A stretch of 64,000 nt of DNA from Odontesthes bonariensis. Lineage: Eukaryota; Chordata; Actinopteri; Atheriniformes; Atherinopsidae. Made by a program: the position numbers and the translations under genes. Below are positions 1-10,457 of the stretch, piece after piece. Below the pieces are notes generated by a model. It ran no database searches and was not told the origin of the DNA. It saw only the letters and a list, made by a program, of their open reading frames with translations. Position 1 is the stretch's first letter; the number at the start of each line of letters is the position of its first letter. The DNA lies in assembly GCF_027942865.1 (NCBI RefSeq), contig NC_134512.1, forward strand, positions 2,763,001 to 2,827,000, given 5' to 3'.

Positions 1-176
1 CAGTTGATGGAACAATGCTGAAAAAGATACATTCAGTCATCAACAGTAATTGTATATGCTTTAAAAAAAAAAAAAAAAAAAAAATCAGCCTTTGCTTGTC
101 CTTTTAGTTTGTTTCATATTTTTACATCTAAACCAAAGAAAAAAAATGGTGGTCCTGTTGCTCTCTCTTTCTTCAG

Positions 177-443
177 AGGGTGAACCTGGTCATCTCTGTG
201 TGGGACCATGATGCCATGACCAGAAACGATGCCATGGGAAAAGTCTTCCTGGGCTGTGATGCCACAGGGAATCAGTTAAGGCACTGGGCTGACATGCTGT
301 CCAACCCACGACGGCCAGTCGCTCAGTGGCACAGCCTGCTGTCAGCTGAGCAGGTCAACTCCACCCTGGCCCTGAAAAACAAGATCCCCATCTCCAGTAA
401 ACTGAAGGAAAACACTCACATGTTTGAAAAACATTTCAAATAA
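177..443 (+). CDS. syt8: Last coding exon of a synaptotagmin (probable syt8), C2B domain end
   Basis: Synaptotagmins are membrane-anchored vesicle proteins whose two C2 domains bind phospholipid, often with calcium, during exocytosis. The exon follows a pyrimidine-rich acceptor (cttcag ending at 176) and reads in frame to a TAA at 441-443, giving about 88 residues. It holds the end of a C2B domain: the aspartate-containing loop VWDHDAMTRNDAMGK, then the synaptotagmin C2B signature LRHWADMLSNPRRPVAQWHS, then a short tail ending EKHFK. Residues upstream of AGG-177 lie outside the window. The paralogue assignment rests mainly on context, because SYT8 is the synaptotagmin beside TNNI2 in vertebrates and two tnni2 genes follow here. 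Another synaptotagmin is possible. There is no in-frame initiator: translation simply enters from the previous exon. Confidence 0.75.
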   Translation, partial: RVNLVISVWDHDAMTRNDAMGKVFLGCDATGNQLRHWADMLSNPRRPVAQWHSLLSAEQVNSTLALKNKIPISSKLKENTHMFEKHFK

Positions 444-822
444 ACAACTTTGGCAGCAATAACTGGAAATATTATTCAGAATCATTATTCTGATGTTTAT
501 CTGAGATAGAAATGATTACTTTGTCATTTTCATTAAGATTTACATTTATAATTTTCTTTCAGATTAGATTAGATTTCAGTTCTTAACACTTTTATTACAT
601 ATGTTAACTTATATAATCATGTTAAATTGATTTCCATCTGCTATCAATAACCAAGTGATAAGATAAAAAACAAAAAGACAAATTTTTGCAGTTTGAGGCT
701 TTTGTATCGGATGGGCTTGTATTGCTTCCTGGGAGTGATGTTAAAGGGCCTGTGAAAACTTAACGTGACACAGAAGCAAAAGATTCTTTTATTTTTTGTT
801 GTTGTTGTTTTTTTGTTGTTGT

Positions 823-861
823 TCTCTATGACTGCAACATTTCCTGTTGCAGTCATAGAGA
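823..861. repeat. Perfect 17-bp inverted repeat with 5-nt loop
   Basis: The arm tctctatgactgcaaca (823-839) is followed by a 5-nt loop and its exact reverse complement (845-861). It sits just after a T-rich (gtt)n tract. No flanking duplication was found, so a mobile origin is not shown. Confidence 0.85.
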
Positions 862-1399
862 GAACTGATTTCTTGTCTAATGTTCAAGATTTTGCCAGTG
901 GAAAAAGGCAGCAGTCATTGAAAGCTCTGGTAGATAGAAATTCTGAGGCTACCGCCACAAGAGGATTTGTCAATTTGTCAACAGTAGCAATCATGGAGTG
1001 TGCATTATTATTGCACTTTGTGATAATGTCAGGACATTTCTTACTTATAAATGTGTTTTTCTTTGTAGAGCTCATACTGAACCTGGAGATTATATTTTTG
1101 CCACTGATGTTTGGCTACACTGCTTTCTTACCATATTGGTCTTACCACAAATGACCTTCTCTTTAATGGATGCATTGGCATACATAACCGTTGTTAGTTT
1201 AGAACTGAGAAGTTTTACAAGCTCATTAACTGAAATCATTGAAGGAAAGATGTGGAAGAGAAAGTCTGAATAAATGTTTCATTGGTATTTTCAGTGATAT
1301 GCTGTTTATAAATGATATCTGAATAATTGTGTGCACACAGATATTTCCATCAAAAAATAAAACAAAATGACTGAATAGAGCAACATCACCCGACAACCC

Positions 1400-1495
1400 T
1401 GTATTTCGCCCAACATTGACAGCTGCGATAGGCTCCAGCCCACCCACAACCCCGAATTGGATCAAGCTAAAATAGAAAATGGATGGAAGAATGAC
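1400..1495 (+). mobile_element. L2-type LINE 3' tail fragment
   Basis: The words acagctgcgataggctccag and aaaatggatggaag are the hallmark of the 3' end of fish L2-clade LINEs (usual form gacagctgggataggctccag, ending in atggatgg). No ORF remains, so this is an old 5'-truncated copy. Confidence 0.55.
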
Positions 1496-1870
1496 TGGAA
1501 CATTACTCCACACAGCCTTGAAGATACTGTATTTCTGCCCTCGGAGATAACCAAATCTAGTTCTCTGTTGTGTGTTGACACGTGCCAAATTAGTCCACAG
1601 TTATAAATAATATATAATATAATCATTTGGTTGTTCTATTTTGTGGAATACCACAATAATGACACACCCATAGTCAGGGCAGATTGCTGCTTCATTCAAA
1701 AAGACTTGTATTTTGGTTATCAGAATGGTATCTTTCCCGAGGATACGTTGACTAGTTGGGGAAATAGAAGATTGAACTCATGACCTTTGATTGAGGGCTG
1801 ACGACTCTACATCATGACAACATAACTGAAATAAACTGAGAAAATTAAAGTGAGACCCTCCAGCTTATCT

Positions 1871-1920
1871 ATTTTATTTTTTATTTTCTTTAGCACAAGT
1901 TTCTTGTGTTTATATTGAAT
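1871..1920 (+). repeat. 50-bp target site duplication, left copy
   Basis: This 50-bp string is repeated without mismatch at 6233-6282. Bases outside the pair differ on both sides (left tatct versus tattt, right ccaaa versus gaagt). The pair brackets a retrotransposon exactly, as expected of target duplication on insertion. Confidence 0.9.
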
Positions 1921-2171
1921 CCAAATCTAGCCTAGCTAGTGACTGTTGTGAATAGGGCAGCTGACAACAAGGGAAAGACCATGTGACAGATTGGAAAGAC
2001 AGCTGACAGGAGGCAAAGACCCCAAAGGTGCTGCCATGGGCTAGCAATCCATGGTAGCAGTAGCGAGGCCTAGCCGCTTTGTTACAACCAGCATAAGCTA
2101 CAGAAAGATTAAGGAGAATACCCCTAGAGTCAGCGAGAGCAGGGGCGGAAGATGACTCACAGGCAGACTAC

Positions 2172-5100
2172 ATGGCAACTGACACTGGAACGAACATGAC
2201 TAAGAGGTGGATACGCGACTCAGTGAAGGATAGGGGCACGGGCCTATTCTCTAGGGCTAGAACTGACCAGAATAGTTCTCAGAGGAAAGAGAGCGTAAAT
2301 AAAAGTGGTAGACTAGAGGGAAGTAAGCTTCAGGTTTGTCCTTGTGGCTGGCAGAAAGTAACATCAGTAAGAGGCCTTAAAATGCATCAGGGAAGAAAGA
2401 GATGTGTGGTAAAAGAAGGGCAGTGTGGCCGCATCGATCAGTACTTTTTAAGAAGTCAATCGAGTAAGTCGGATGAAGTCCAGCGGCAGGTAGAAAACCA
2501 CAGTCCGAAGGATATCAATAACACAGCTATGGAGGTGGATGAGGAGGTTCTAAGAAGGGATGTAGCTGATACTGAGGTGAACAGGCCAGTTAGAGAGAGA
2601 AATATGGAGCAGAAAGATAGAGTTAAGTGGCCTAGGGCAAATAGTTACAAAGAATGGGAGGCAGTCAATAAAGATTTGTCAATAATATTGGGTAGGTTAG
2701 GAGGAAATGCAAGCGATAGGCTAGAGAAGATGGGAGATATAATTTATTCCTACGGTGTAGAGAGATTTGGGGTGCAAGATAGAAAGAGGGTTGAAAAAGT
2801 ACATTTAGGTAAGTCTAGACGGCAAAAAGAGATGGAGAAATTGGTTAAGGAAAGAAGAAATTTAAGAAAGCAGTGGAAAAAAGCTACAGAAGAAGAGAGA
2901 GAGGGAATTAATGTTTTGCAGGAAGAACTGAGAGGCAGGCTAGCAATACTTAGAAGGGCTGAATGTCTTAGGAAAAAGAGAAAGAAGAAAGAATATGTAA
3001 GGACGGCATTTTATAGGGACCCGTTCAAGTTTGTTAAAGGATTGTTTAACCAGGAAAAGGGAGGGCAGCTTAAGGCAACAAAGTTAGAGGTGGAAGAGTA
3101 TCTAAGAAATACATATTCAGATCTTGAGCAGCGTAGAGTAGTAGGCCTTCCACCTGACATGCCACCATTAGGAGAGATAGCTCATAAGATGGACGTTAGA
3201 CCACCTAGGTGGAAGGAGGTTGAGGAGGTAGTCAGGCGTGCAAAGGCTTCGTCGGCCCCAGGGCCAAATGGAGTCCCCTACCGGGTTTATAAAAGTGCAC
3301 CTGATATCCTAAAGTTTTTGTGGAGGCAATTAAGAATAGTTTGGGAGAAACAGGTTATTCCTAGAGCATGGCGTAGGGCAGGAGGCGTTCTTATTCCAAA
3401 GGAGAAAGAGTCCTCGGACCTGAGTCAGTTCCGGATGATCTCTCTCCTAAATGTAGAGGGGAAGATTTTCTTTAGTTTGGTTGCACAGAGATTAGCTAGT
3501 TATTTAGAAAAGAATAGCTTAATAGATACTACTGTGCAGAAGGCAGGAATACCAGGTTTCGCAGGGTGTTTAGAGCACACTAGTATGATTTGGCATCAGA
3601 TTCAGACAGCCAAGATTGAGAAAAAAGAGTTGCATGTTATATTTCTAGATCTAGCAAATGCATTTGGTTCAGTGCCACATAGCCTTATTTGGGAAGCATT
3701 TGAGTATTTTAGAGTGCCTGTAGTAGTGGTTAACTTAGTAAGAGCATATTTTCAGGATATTAGACTGTGCTTAAGTACAGCAGGTTTCACAACAGGTTGG
3801 CAGAGGCTAGAAATAGGCATTATGGCAGGGTGTACAATTTCTCCATTAGCATTTACAATGGCCATGGAGATAATTATTAGAGCTTCCAAGTGGGTTGTAG
3901 GAGGAGAGAGACGTCAGGATGGCATACGCCTTACGCCAATTAGAGCATACATGGATGATATGACGTTGGTGACTACAACAGTGCCATGTATGAAGAGAAT
4001 ACTTGAGAGACTTGATAAAAATCTAAAGTGGGCTGGGATGAAAATCAAACCTACTAAGTCTAGAAGTATCTCAATAAGTAGAGGGAAATTAAGTGATAGA
4101 AAGTTTGTAATAGATGAAGAAAGCATTCCAATAATAAGGGAAAAGGCAGTGAAGAGTTTAGGCAGGTGGTACCAGGCAGACATGAATGATGGAGAGCAGG
4201 CAGTGCAGTTTCGTGAAGATGTTGTTGAGGGACTGGATAGAATAGATAAATCAGAGCTTCCAGGAAAGTTGAAGCTGTGGTGTCTGCAGTTTGGATTGTT
4301 TCCTAGGTTGATGTGGCCACTGTCTGTGTATGAGATTCCATTATCTGTTGTAGAAAAAATGGAAAGATTAGTTAGCTTTTATATTAGGAAGTGGCTAGGT
4401 GTTCCTAGATGCTTAAGTACTGTGGCACTGTATGGGAAAGGCATACTCCAGCTCCCAGTATCTAGTCTAGTAGAGGAGTTTAAATGTACTAAAGTTAGGA
4501 CAGAGCTCCTGTTAGCTGGGAGTAAAGATGTGGTAGTTAGTAAGGTGGTTCCAAACCCAACCAAGGGGAGGAAATGGAAACCAAGATTGGCAGCTCAGGA
4601 GGTAGAAGCAACTCTTAGACATACAGAGATTGTGGGTAATGTGCAAATAGGCCGGGGAGGCTTGGGGCTTGGCCCAGGCAAACCAGTGTGGAGTAGAGCA
4701 GGTCCCAAGGAGAAGAGAAAGCTAGTTGTTGAGCAGATTCGTAGACAGGAGGAAATGTTAAGGGGTGCAAAGGCAGTGGCTCAGGCTAAGCAGGGACGGT
4801 GGGTGAATTGGGAAGGTGTAGAAAAGAAAAAGCTTAGTTGGAAAGAACTGTGGAGTATGGAGGAAAGGAGTATTAGATTTTTGATAGGGGCAACATATGA
4901 TGTATTGCCAACTCCCCAGAACCTAAAACTCTGGGTAAATGGAGACCCGTTATGTTCGTTATGTTCAGGTACTGCAACTCTAAAGCATATTTTGTCAGGT
5001 TGTAAGGTTAGTCTGTCACAAGGCCGGTATACATGGCGACATGACCAAGTATTAAGAAGTTTAGCTGCAGGTATTGAAGATAAACGAAGGCAGGTAAACT

Positions 5101-5624
5101 TAGGAGGGTCCAAGGTACAGAGAGTTGCAATTCAGTTTGTTCAAGAGGGGGAGAAAGTTAAAAAGACGATAAGGAGGCACAGTAGCTTGGAGGATGCTTG
5201 TGATTGGGAGATGCAGGTAGATTTAGGAAATAAGCTTGTTGTTCCCCAGGAAATAGCCTCTACAAACCTAAGGCCTGATATAGTCTTGTGGTCTAGGAGT
5301 AGAATGAGAGTCTATTTCATAGAGCTGACTGTTCCTTGGGAGGAATTAGTAGAGGAAGCATATGAAAGGAAAAAGCTTAGATATGTGGAGTTGGGGGCAG
5401 AAGCAGAGCAGCGAGGATGGAAGGTTAGAATCTGTCCAGTGGAAGTAGGATGTAGAGGATTTGTTGCAAAGTCTGTTGTCTCATTGTTGAGGGAGCTGGG
5501 TGTAAGTGGACAGAGTGTGAGAAAAATAGTGAAGGAGGTTTCAGATAAAGCAGTAAAATCCAGCCAGTGGATTTGGATTAGAAGATGCAATAGCGACTGG
5601 GGGCCCAGCAGGGGGGGCACTTAG
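2172..5624 (+). CDS. Retrotransposon polyprotein: zinc finger, reverse transcriptase, restriction-like endonuclease
   Basis: This ORF encodes the 1150-residue enzyme that nicks target DNA and reverse-transcribes the element RNA at the nick. In order: a basic N-terminus; one C2H2-like finger near residues 56-78 (CPCGW then LKMHQGRKRC); a basic linker; a reverse transcriptase of about residues 340-680, with the substrate-loop word SSAPGPNGVPY, the LDLANAFGSVP strand and catalytic AYMDDMTLV; a thumb; a CX2CX7HX4C knuckle (CSLCSGTATLKHILSGC); and a restriction-like endonuclease with RPDIVLW and FIELTVPWEE carrying the expected acidic residues. ATG-2172 is the first ATG in the open frame after the leader. 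No frameshift or stop interrupts it, so activity is plausible but untested. Confidence 0.88.
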   Translation: MATDTGTNMTKRWIRDSVKDRGTGLFSRARTDQNSSQRKESVNKSGRLEGSKLQVCPCGWQKVTSVRGLKMHQGRKRCVVKEGQCGRIDQYFLRSQSSKSDEVQRQVENHSPKDINNTAMEVDEEVLRRDVADTEVNRPVRERNMEQKDRVKWPRANSYKEWEAVNKDLSIILGRLGGNASDRLEKMGDIIYSYGVERFGVQDRKRVEKVHLGKSRRQKEMEKLVKERRNLRKQWKKATEEEREGINVLQEELRGRLAILRRAECLRKKRKKKEYVRTAFYRDPFKFVKGLFNQEKGGQLKATKLEVEEYLRNTYSDLEQRRVVGLPPDMPPLGEIAHKMDVRPPRWKEVEEVVRRAKASSAPGPNGVPYRVYKSAPDILKFLWRQLRIVWEKQVIPRAWRRAGGVLIPKEKESSDLSQFRMISLLNVEGKIFFSLVAQRLASYLEKNSLIDTTVQKAGIPGFAGCLEHTSMIWHQIQTAKIEKKELHVIFLDLANAFGSVPHSLIWEAFEYFRVPVVVVNLVRAYFQDIRLCLSTAGFTTGWQRLEIGIMAGCTISPLAFTMAMEIIIRASKWVVGGERRQDGIRLTPIRAYMDDMTLVTTTVPCMKRILERLDKNLKWAGMKIKPTKSRSISISRGKLSDRKFVIDEESIPIIREKAVKSLGRWYQADMNDGEQAVQFREDVVEGLDRIDKSELPGKLKLWCLQFGLFPRLMWPLSVYEIPLSVVEKMERLVSFYIRKWLGVPRCLSTVALYGKGILQLPVSSLVEEFKCTKVRTELLLAGSKDVVVSKVVPNPTKGRKWKPRLAAQEVEATLRHTEIVGNVQIGRGGLGLGPGKPVWSRAGPKEKRKLVVEQIRRQEEMLRGAKAVAQAKQGRWVNWEGVEKKKLSWKELWSMEERSIRFLIGATYDVLPTPQNLKLWVNGDPLCSLCSGTATLKHILSGCKVSLSQGRYTWRHDQVLRSLAAGIEDKRRQVNLGGSKVQRVAIQFVQEGEKVKKTIRRHSSLEDACDWEMQVDLGNKLVVPQEIASTNLRPDIVLWSRSRMRVYFIELTVPWEELVEEAYERKKLRYVELGAEAEQRGWKVRICPVEVGCRGFVAKSVVSLLRELGVSGQSVRKIVKEVSDKAVKSSQWIWIRRCNSDWGPSRGGT

Positions 5625-5865
5625 GGTAAACAGACTTTTGAAAAAGCAAAGAAGAAGTTCAAGCTATTTAAGTGGAGGGTTTGGCACATGTGATCCTTTT
5701 GAAACCAGGCGGCCATTTTGGGTGAGTTGGCTTGGAGTGAGTTGTATGGATTTGTTTTTGCTGGCATTGTTAGTGATTATAGGACTGTTTAGGTGAGTTT
5801 GTCTGCTGAATCTGCTAATGTGTCTTGTCCTTCCTCCACCTCTGGCACCCTCTATATTTTCATTA

Positions 5866-5952
5866 CCCCTACCCGAACCAGGGTTTGAATCCCAGTCCTG
5901 TTTTTCTTACCTCTTTTATTTCTTCCCCTACCCGAACCAGGGTTTGCATCCC
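5866..5952 (+). repeat. 28-bp direct repeat in the retrotransposon 3' UTR
   Basis: The 28-bp word at 5866-5893 recurs at 5925-5952 with one mismatch (gaatccc versus gcatccc). Each copy contains gggtttgaatccc or a near match, which resembles a tRNA T-arm / B-box. The repeat lies in the region that R2-type enzymes bind when priming, so an RNA-recognition role is possible but not shown. Confidence 0.7.
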
Positions 5953-6232
5953 CACCCCGCTGTGACTGGTGTGCAGTTAGTGAGAGGCTGAGGTAGATTA
6001 TGGTTGTTGTGGTGTGAGGGGCAGTGTTGGCTGGCATTAGGGGGGTGACTCTGGGACGCCAGTGGTCATTGTCTAGCCTCCTGGAGGTGTCGTGGGCCCA
6101 ACTAGACGAAACACTGATGAAAGGAGGTTCCCACCTGATGACCCCAATGATATGTTGGTCAGCACTGCTCATTGATCTATATAATACGGAGTGTAGGGAA
6201 TTATTCACTGAGTCTGGTCCTTTATTTTATTT

Positions 6233-6282
6233 ATTTTATTTTTTATTTTCTTTAGCACAAGTTTCTTGTGTTTATATTGAAT
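6233..6282 (+). repeat. 50-bp target site duplication, right copy
   Basis: Exact copy of 1871-1920, directly after the 3' end of the Hero-like element. The host sequence continues with gaagtgtcag. Confidence 0.9.
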
Positions 6283-7089
6283 GAAGTGTCAGATCCTCTA
6301 CTGATGCCTCAGAAGCACCAGCAGCAGACTACGGTTGTGTTGGTAGGAGTTTATTACCAAAAGTAAAGTAAAGTAGAGCTCGGTCTCTCCCCTGACAGAG
6401 GGCTGAAAACATGAACCAAGATCAATCAAGCTGAGTCTGGTAAGTGGCTTTTCCTGCTACCTCAGGCCTCAAGAGATCATCTTCATTAAACTGTCCCTGA
6501 GCACTGCAATCACAAACCAAGAGAGAACTGAAGGCTTGGTTTGTTTTTTACACTGTCAGCACCTGAGGCCGAAATATGATATCAGTTTAGCTGTATGGAG
6601 GTGGAAAATGGTGTCTGGGATATTTGGCTTCAAATGTTTAAAGTTAATAAAATGCCTCAGAAATCAGCACTTGGTCAGGCATCTGATCTAAATATGACTG
6701 TCCATGCTTCCCATATGCTGAACAGAAACATGAAGGAGAAAAGAACTTGGAACACAGAGTACCTGAGTGTGACCAGCCCATGACAAGGCCTAAGTTAATG
6801 TATTTTACTCCCTTTTTAAATAATAAACTAGTTTGTCCTACAACACTTTTAGATAAAAACCCACAAATCTGTTATTTTTAAAATATGTGGTGAATAATGG
6901 GCAGAGACGAAGAGTTCCTCCAAGATTACAAAATGAATTAAATATCAAAGTATGAAATACCACAAAATCTATTTTTGTTTATCAGTTAAAACAAAAATCA
7001 TGAAGAGATAAATGTTAAAAGAGCCTTCATATAAAATGTCGGGTACGAGCAATGCTTTTGGATTCTAAAGTGATTTCCCAGGGAGGATG
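6283..7089. other. Intergenic, no gene seen
   Basis: AT-rich sequence with only short ORFs lacking recognisable domains. No terminal repeats were identified. Confidence 0.5.
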
Positions 7090-8345
7090 TTTGCTGCTAC
7101 AAACAGAGAGGTAAAATCTAGAGTTAGGCCCTCATTCCGCTCGCAGCCGCCTGGTGCACGTGAGAAACCTGACCTCTGTATCACACAGTGATGACTGGTA
7201 CAGAGAGGGTCGCCTTGCTGTGGCTGCAAGTTGCAGGAGGGAAGGTTCTGACTGTTTGGTTTGTCTGTATGCACCAAACAGCAGCTCAGATAACCAGGCC
7301 CTCTTGAAGTCTCTGGGTGGGGTCCTGAAGGGAGTGCCAGCTGGGGATTCCATCCGTTCTTTTGGGGGATTTCAATGCTTGACCTGAAAAGGAATGACTG
7401 GGAGGTACAGCCTCCCTGATCTGAACCTTAGCAGTGTTTTGATTTTTGATGCCTGTGCTCCTCATGGATTGTCATTAACAAACACCATGTTTGAGCTTAA
7501 GGTGGTCCAAAAGTGTACCTGGTACCAGGCCATCTGGGCCAAAGGATGAAGATCAACTTTGTGGTCATATCATTAGACCTGCGGTCGTATGTCTTGAATC
7601 CTTGAGTGAAGAGAGGGGCAGCACTGTCAACTGATCTTCACCTGGTGGTGAGCTGGATTTGTTGGTGGAAAAAAAGACAGACCTGGTGAACCGAAATGGG
7701 CAGTGAGAGTGAACTGGGAACATCTGATGGAGGCCCTTGTCTTTGAGATCTTCAACTCAAACGTTCGGGAGAATATTTCTCATGTCGCGGAGGAGTTTGG
7801 GGATGGGGAATCTGAATGGACCATGTTTAGGACCACCTTCTGCAAGCCACGACCTTCAGCGCGCACTGGATTGTTTTGCAGCTCAGTGTGAAGTGGCCGG
7901 AATGATAGTCAGCTGTTGGAGTGCCAAACCATGGAGTGCTCTCTCTGGGTCGGGGATGAGTCCGTGCCCCAGGCGGGGGAGCTTAAGTAGGATTTTGTTC
8001 ACGAATTGTGGTAAGTAAGAGGGAAATGTACAGACGGATTGGGGCTTCATCGGTAGTAATGAGGGTCTTCCACACCCTACTCAACCATATTGAGGGAACT
8101 AAGAGCAGAGCCACTGCTCCTCTGCATCGAAAGCTGAGGTGGTTCGGGCATTGGGTTAGGATGACTCCTGGTCGCTTACCTTTAAAGTATTTTTGGGCAC
8201 GTCCACCTGGGAGGAAGCCCTAGGACAGATCCAGAACTTGCTGGAGGGATTATATATCCCATCTGACCTGGGGACACCTTGGGATCCCCCAAGGTTGCCT
8301 CTATGACCCGATGTCAGATAAAGGGTAAGATAATGGATAGATGGC
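7090..8345 (+). pseudogene. Old, degraded Rex3/RTE LINE fragment
   Basis: Broken frames match the intact Rex3 sequence elsewhere in this window. Around 7190-7385 there is an endonuclease remnant (YAPNSSSDNQ, LGGVLKGVPAGDS). At 8100-8335 there is the C-terminal part (LRWFGHWVRMTPGRLPL), and the copy ends in the (gatg)-type tail ataatggatagatgg near 8345. Many frameshifts and a large internal loss of the RT region mark it as the oldest Rex3 copy here. Confidence 0.7.
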
Positions 8346-8983
8346 TTTTCTAAATGTATTTATGTATTGTACACGTGTATATTGTATTTGTCCGTATATC
8401 TAACCTAAAGCCAGAACTTTCAACGTCAAATATAAAGACAAGACTAGATCCCCATGTGCATTCATGCTTAACACATGAACACATACACTTGAAACACATG
8501 AATCAGTATTATGTTCCAACTTCCCATTGTGTGTTGCAGTTTTACTGGGTTTGATATGAGGTATATTACCCCTGAAAACTCTGTCCTCACACTCAAAAAG
8601 TCTCTGCTTTGGTGACATCATTGTCATTGTTTTAGGTTTCTCTCTGGTCTTTAATTTTTGCCATGTTTTTCCTCAGTCACTCTTGCCCTGCCATCAGCTT
8701 CACTCACGTCACCTGTGCTTTTCCCCTCAGCTGCCTTCACTCACCAATCACCCACCTCAGTATTTAGTCTCCATGTTTTTTCATGCCAATTGCCAGATCC
8801 TCACCATCCCTGATGCTAAGATACCGCCATATCACAGCAATCCATGTTAAGTCAGGTATTACCAAGTCAAGTTTCTTCAGCTTTTCATAGTCACAGTCAG
8901 GTTTTATTTGGTCAAGTTTTTTTTTTTTTTTTTTTCCTCCATAGTTTAGGTCTTTGTATTTCGGCTCAGCTGCGCTTTTTGTT
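8346..8983. other. Repeat-like sequence without a gene
   Basis: No coding region seen. From about 8600 the text (gtttctctctggtc, then cctgtgcttttcccctcagctg) reads like a dispersed fish repeat. It seems to continue past the Rex3 insertion to about 10555, ending in tctgcatccaggtcctccttcacc. A T tract lies near 8910-8935. The class was not identified. Confidence 0.35.
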
Positions 8984-10457
8984 CCATCCATCCATCATCT
9001 TCCGCTTCTCCGGGGATCGGGTCGCGGGGGCAGCAGCTTTAGCAGAGAGACCCAGACGTCCCTGTCCCCGGCCACTTCCTCCAGCTCTTCTGGGGGGACC
9101 CCGAGGCGTTCCCAGGCCAGCCGAGAGACATAGTCTCTCCAACGTGTCCTGGGTCTTCCCCGGGGCCTCCTCCCAGTGGAACGGGCCCGGAACACCTCAC
9201 CGGGGAGGCGTCCAGGAGGCATCCTAACCAGATGCCCGAGCCACCTCATCTGACTCCTCTCGATGCGGAGGAGCAGCGGTTCTACTCCGAGCCCCTACCG
9301 GATGACAGAGCTTCTCACCCTAAGGGAGAGCCCGGACACCCTGCGGAGGAAACTCATTTCAGCCGCTTGTATTCGTGATCTCGTTCTTTCGGTCACTACC
9401 CACAGCTCGTGACCACAGGTGAGGATAGGAACATAGATTGACCGGTAAATCGAGAGCTTCGCCTTCTGGCTCAGCTCCTTTTTCACCACGACGGGCCGGT
9501 GCAGAGCCCGCATCACTGCAGACGCCGCACCGATCCGTCTGTCAATCTCCTGCTCCATTCGTCCCTCACTCGTGAACAAGACCCCAAGATACTTGAACTC
9601 CTCCACTTGGGGAAGGATCTCATTCCCGACCCGGAGAGAGCATTCCACCCTTTTCCGGCCGAAGACCATGGTCTCGGATTTGGAGGTGCTGATTCTCATC
9701 CCAGCCGCTTCACACTCGGCTGCAAACCGCTCCAGTGAGAGCTGAAGGTCACGGCACGGCGACGCTAACAGTACCACATCGTCCGCAAAGAGCAGAGACC
9801 CGATTCTGAGGTCGCCAAAACGGACCCCCTCATTGCCCTAGCTGCGCCTAGAAATTCTGTCCATAAAAATTATGAACAGAATCAGTGACAAATGGCAGCC
9901 CTGACGGAGTCCAACCCTCACAGGAAACATGTCCGACTTACTGCGGGCAATGCGGACCAAACTCTGACACCGGTCATACAGAGACCTAACAGCCCATATC
10001 AAGGAGTCTGGCACTCCATACTCCCGGAGCACCCCCCACAGGACTCTCTGAGGGACACGGTCGAACGCCTTCTCCAAGTCCACAAAACACATGTAGACTG
10101 GTTGGGCGAACTCCCATGCACCTTCCAGGATCCTACCGAGGGTAAAGAGCTGGTCCACTGTTCCACGGCCAGGACGAAAACAACACCGCACCTCCTGAAA
10201 CCGAGATTCGACTATCCGGCGGATCCTCCTCTCCAGTACCCCCGAATAGACCTTACCAGGGAGGCTGAGGAGTGTGATGCCCCTATAGTTGGAACACACC
10301 CTCCGGTGAGCTGTTTTTTGTCTAGTCCCTCATCTAGGATCTGTTTGCCTTGGGTGACCCTACCAGGGGCTTAAAGCCCCGGGCAACATAGCTCCCAGAC
10401 TCATTGGGGCACGCAAACCCCCCCACCACGGTTAAGGTGACAGCTCACGAGGGAGGT
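8984..10457 (-). mobile_element. Rex3 (RTE) LINE, minus strand, internally deleted, with 10-bp target duplication
   Basis: This 1474-bp copy is flanked by gctttttgtt at 8974-8983 and 10458-10467. On the minus strand it ends in the Rex3 tail (gatgg)n at 8984-8997. Coding remnants run leftward: nucleotides 10299-9838 hold RT motifs 0-5 (CSNYRGITLLSLPGKVYSGV, VDLEKAFDRVP, VGLRQGCHLS); 9777-9295 hold the thumb, with the FADD box at its start; then the terminal LRWLGHLVRMPPGRLPGEVF. Sequence at 10310-10457 matches the 5' region rather than upstream coding sequence, so the endonuclease part is deleted. The Rex3 name is supported by agtgacaaatggcagccctg near 9883, close to the published Rex3 primer site as I recall it. 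Confidence 0.85.

Larger units (their letters stand above)
444..1870. other. syt8 3' UTR and intergenic sequence
   Basis: No coding region is supported here. The stretch is AT-rich and probably begins with the synaptotagmin 3' UTR. It holds a perfect 17-bp hairpin (823-861) and a decayed L2 LINE tail (about 1400-1495). Short ORFs present have no recognisable domain. Confidence 0.5.
1921..6232 (+). mobile_element. Full-length R2-superfamily (Hero-like) non-LTR retrotransposon
   Basis: A 4312-bp insertion lies between two perfect 50-bp direct repeats. It has a 251-bp 5' leader, one uninterrupted 1150-codon ORF (2172-5624) and a 608-bp 3' UTR with an internal 28-bp duplication. There are no long terminal repeats and no poly(A) tail; the 3' end is only T-rich. 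A single ORF with an N-terminal zinc finger, central reverse transcriptase, CCHC knuckle and C-terminal restriction-like endonuclease is the layout of the R2/R4/NeSL/Hero group. Hero is my preferred name because of the single N-terminal finger and fish host, but the clade is not proven. The intact ORF and unmutated duplications suggest recent insertion. Confidence 0.85.

Noticed and set aside
765..1154. 129-codon ORF downstream of syt8
   Set aside because: It runs through the hairpin and T-rich tract, is hydrophobic by base composition, and shows no family resemblance.
1921..2171. HDV-like ribozyme at the 5' end of the Hero-like element
   Set aside because: R2 elements can have one, but I could not align the needed helices by eye. 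A covariance-model search of 1921-2171 would decide.
9892..10374. 160-codon + strand ORF
   Set aside because: Antisense shadow of the minus-strand Rex3 reverse transcriptase.
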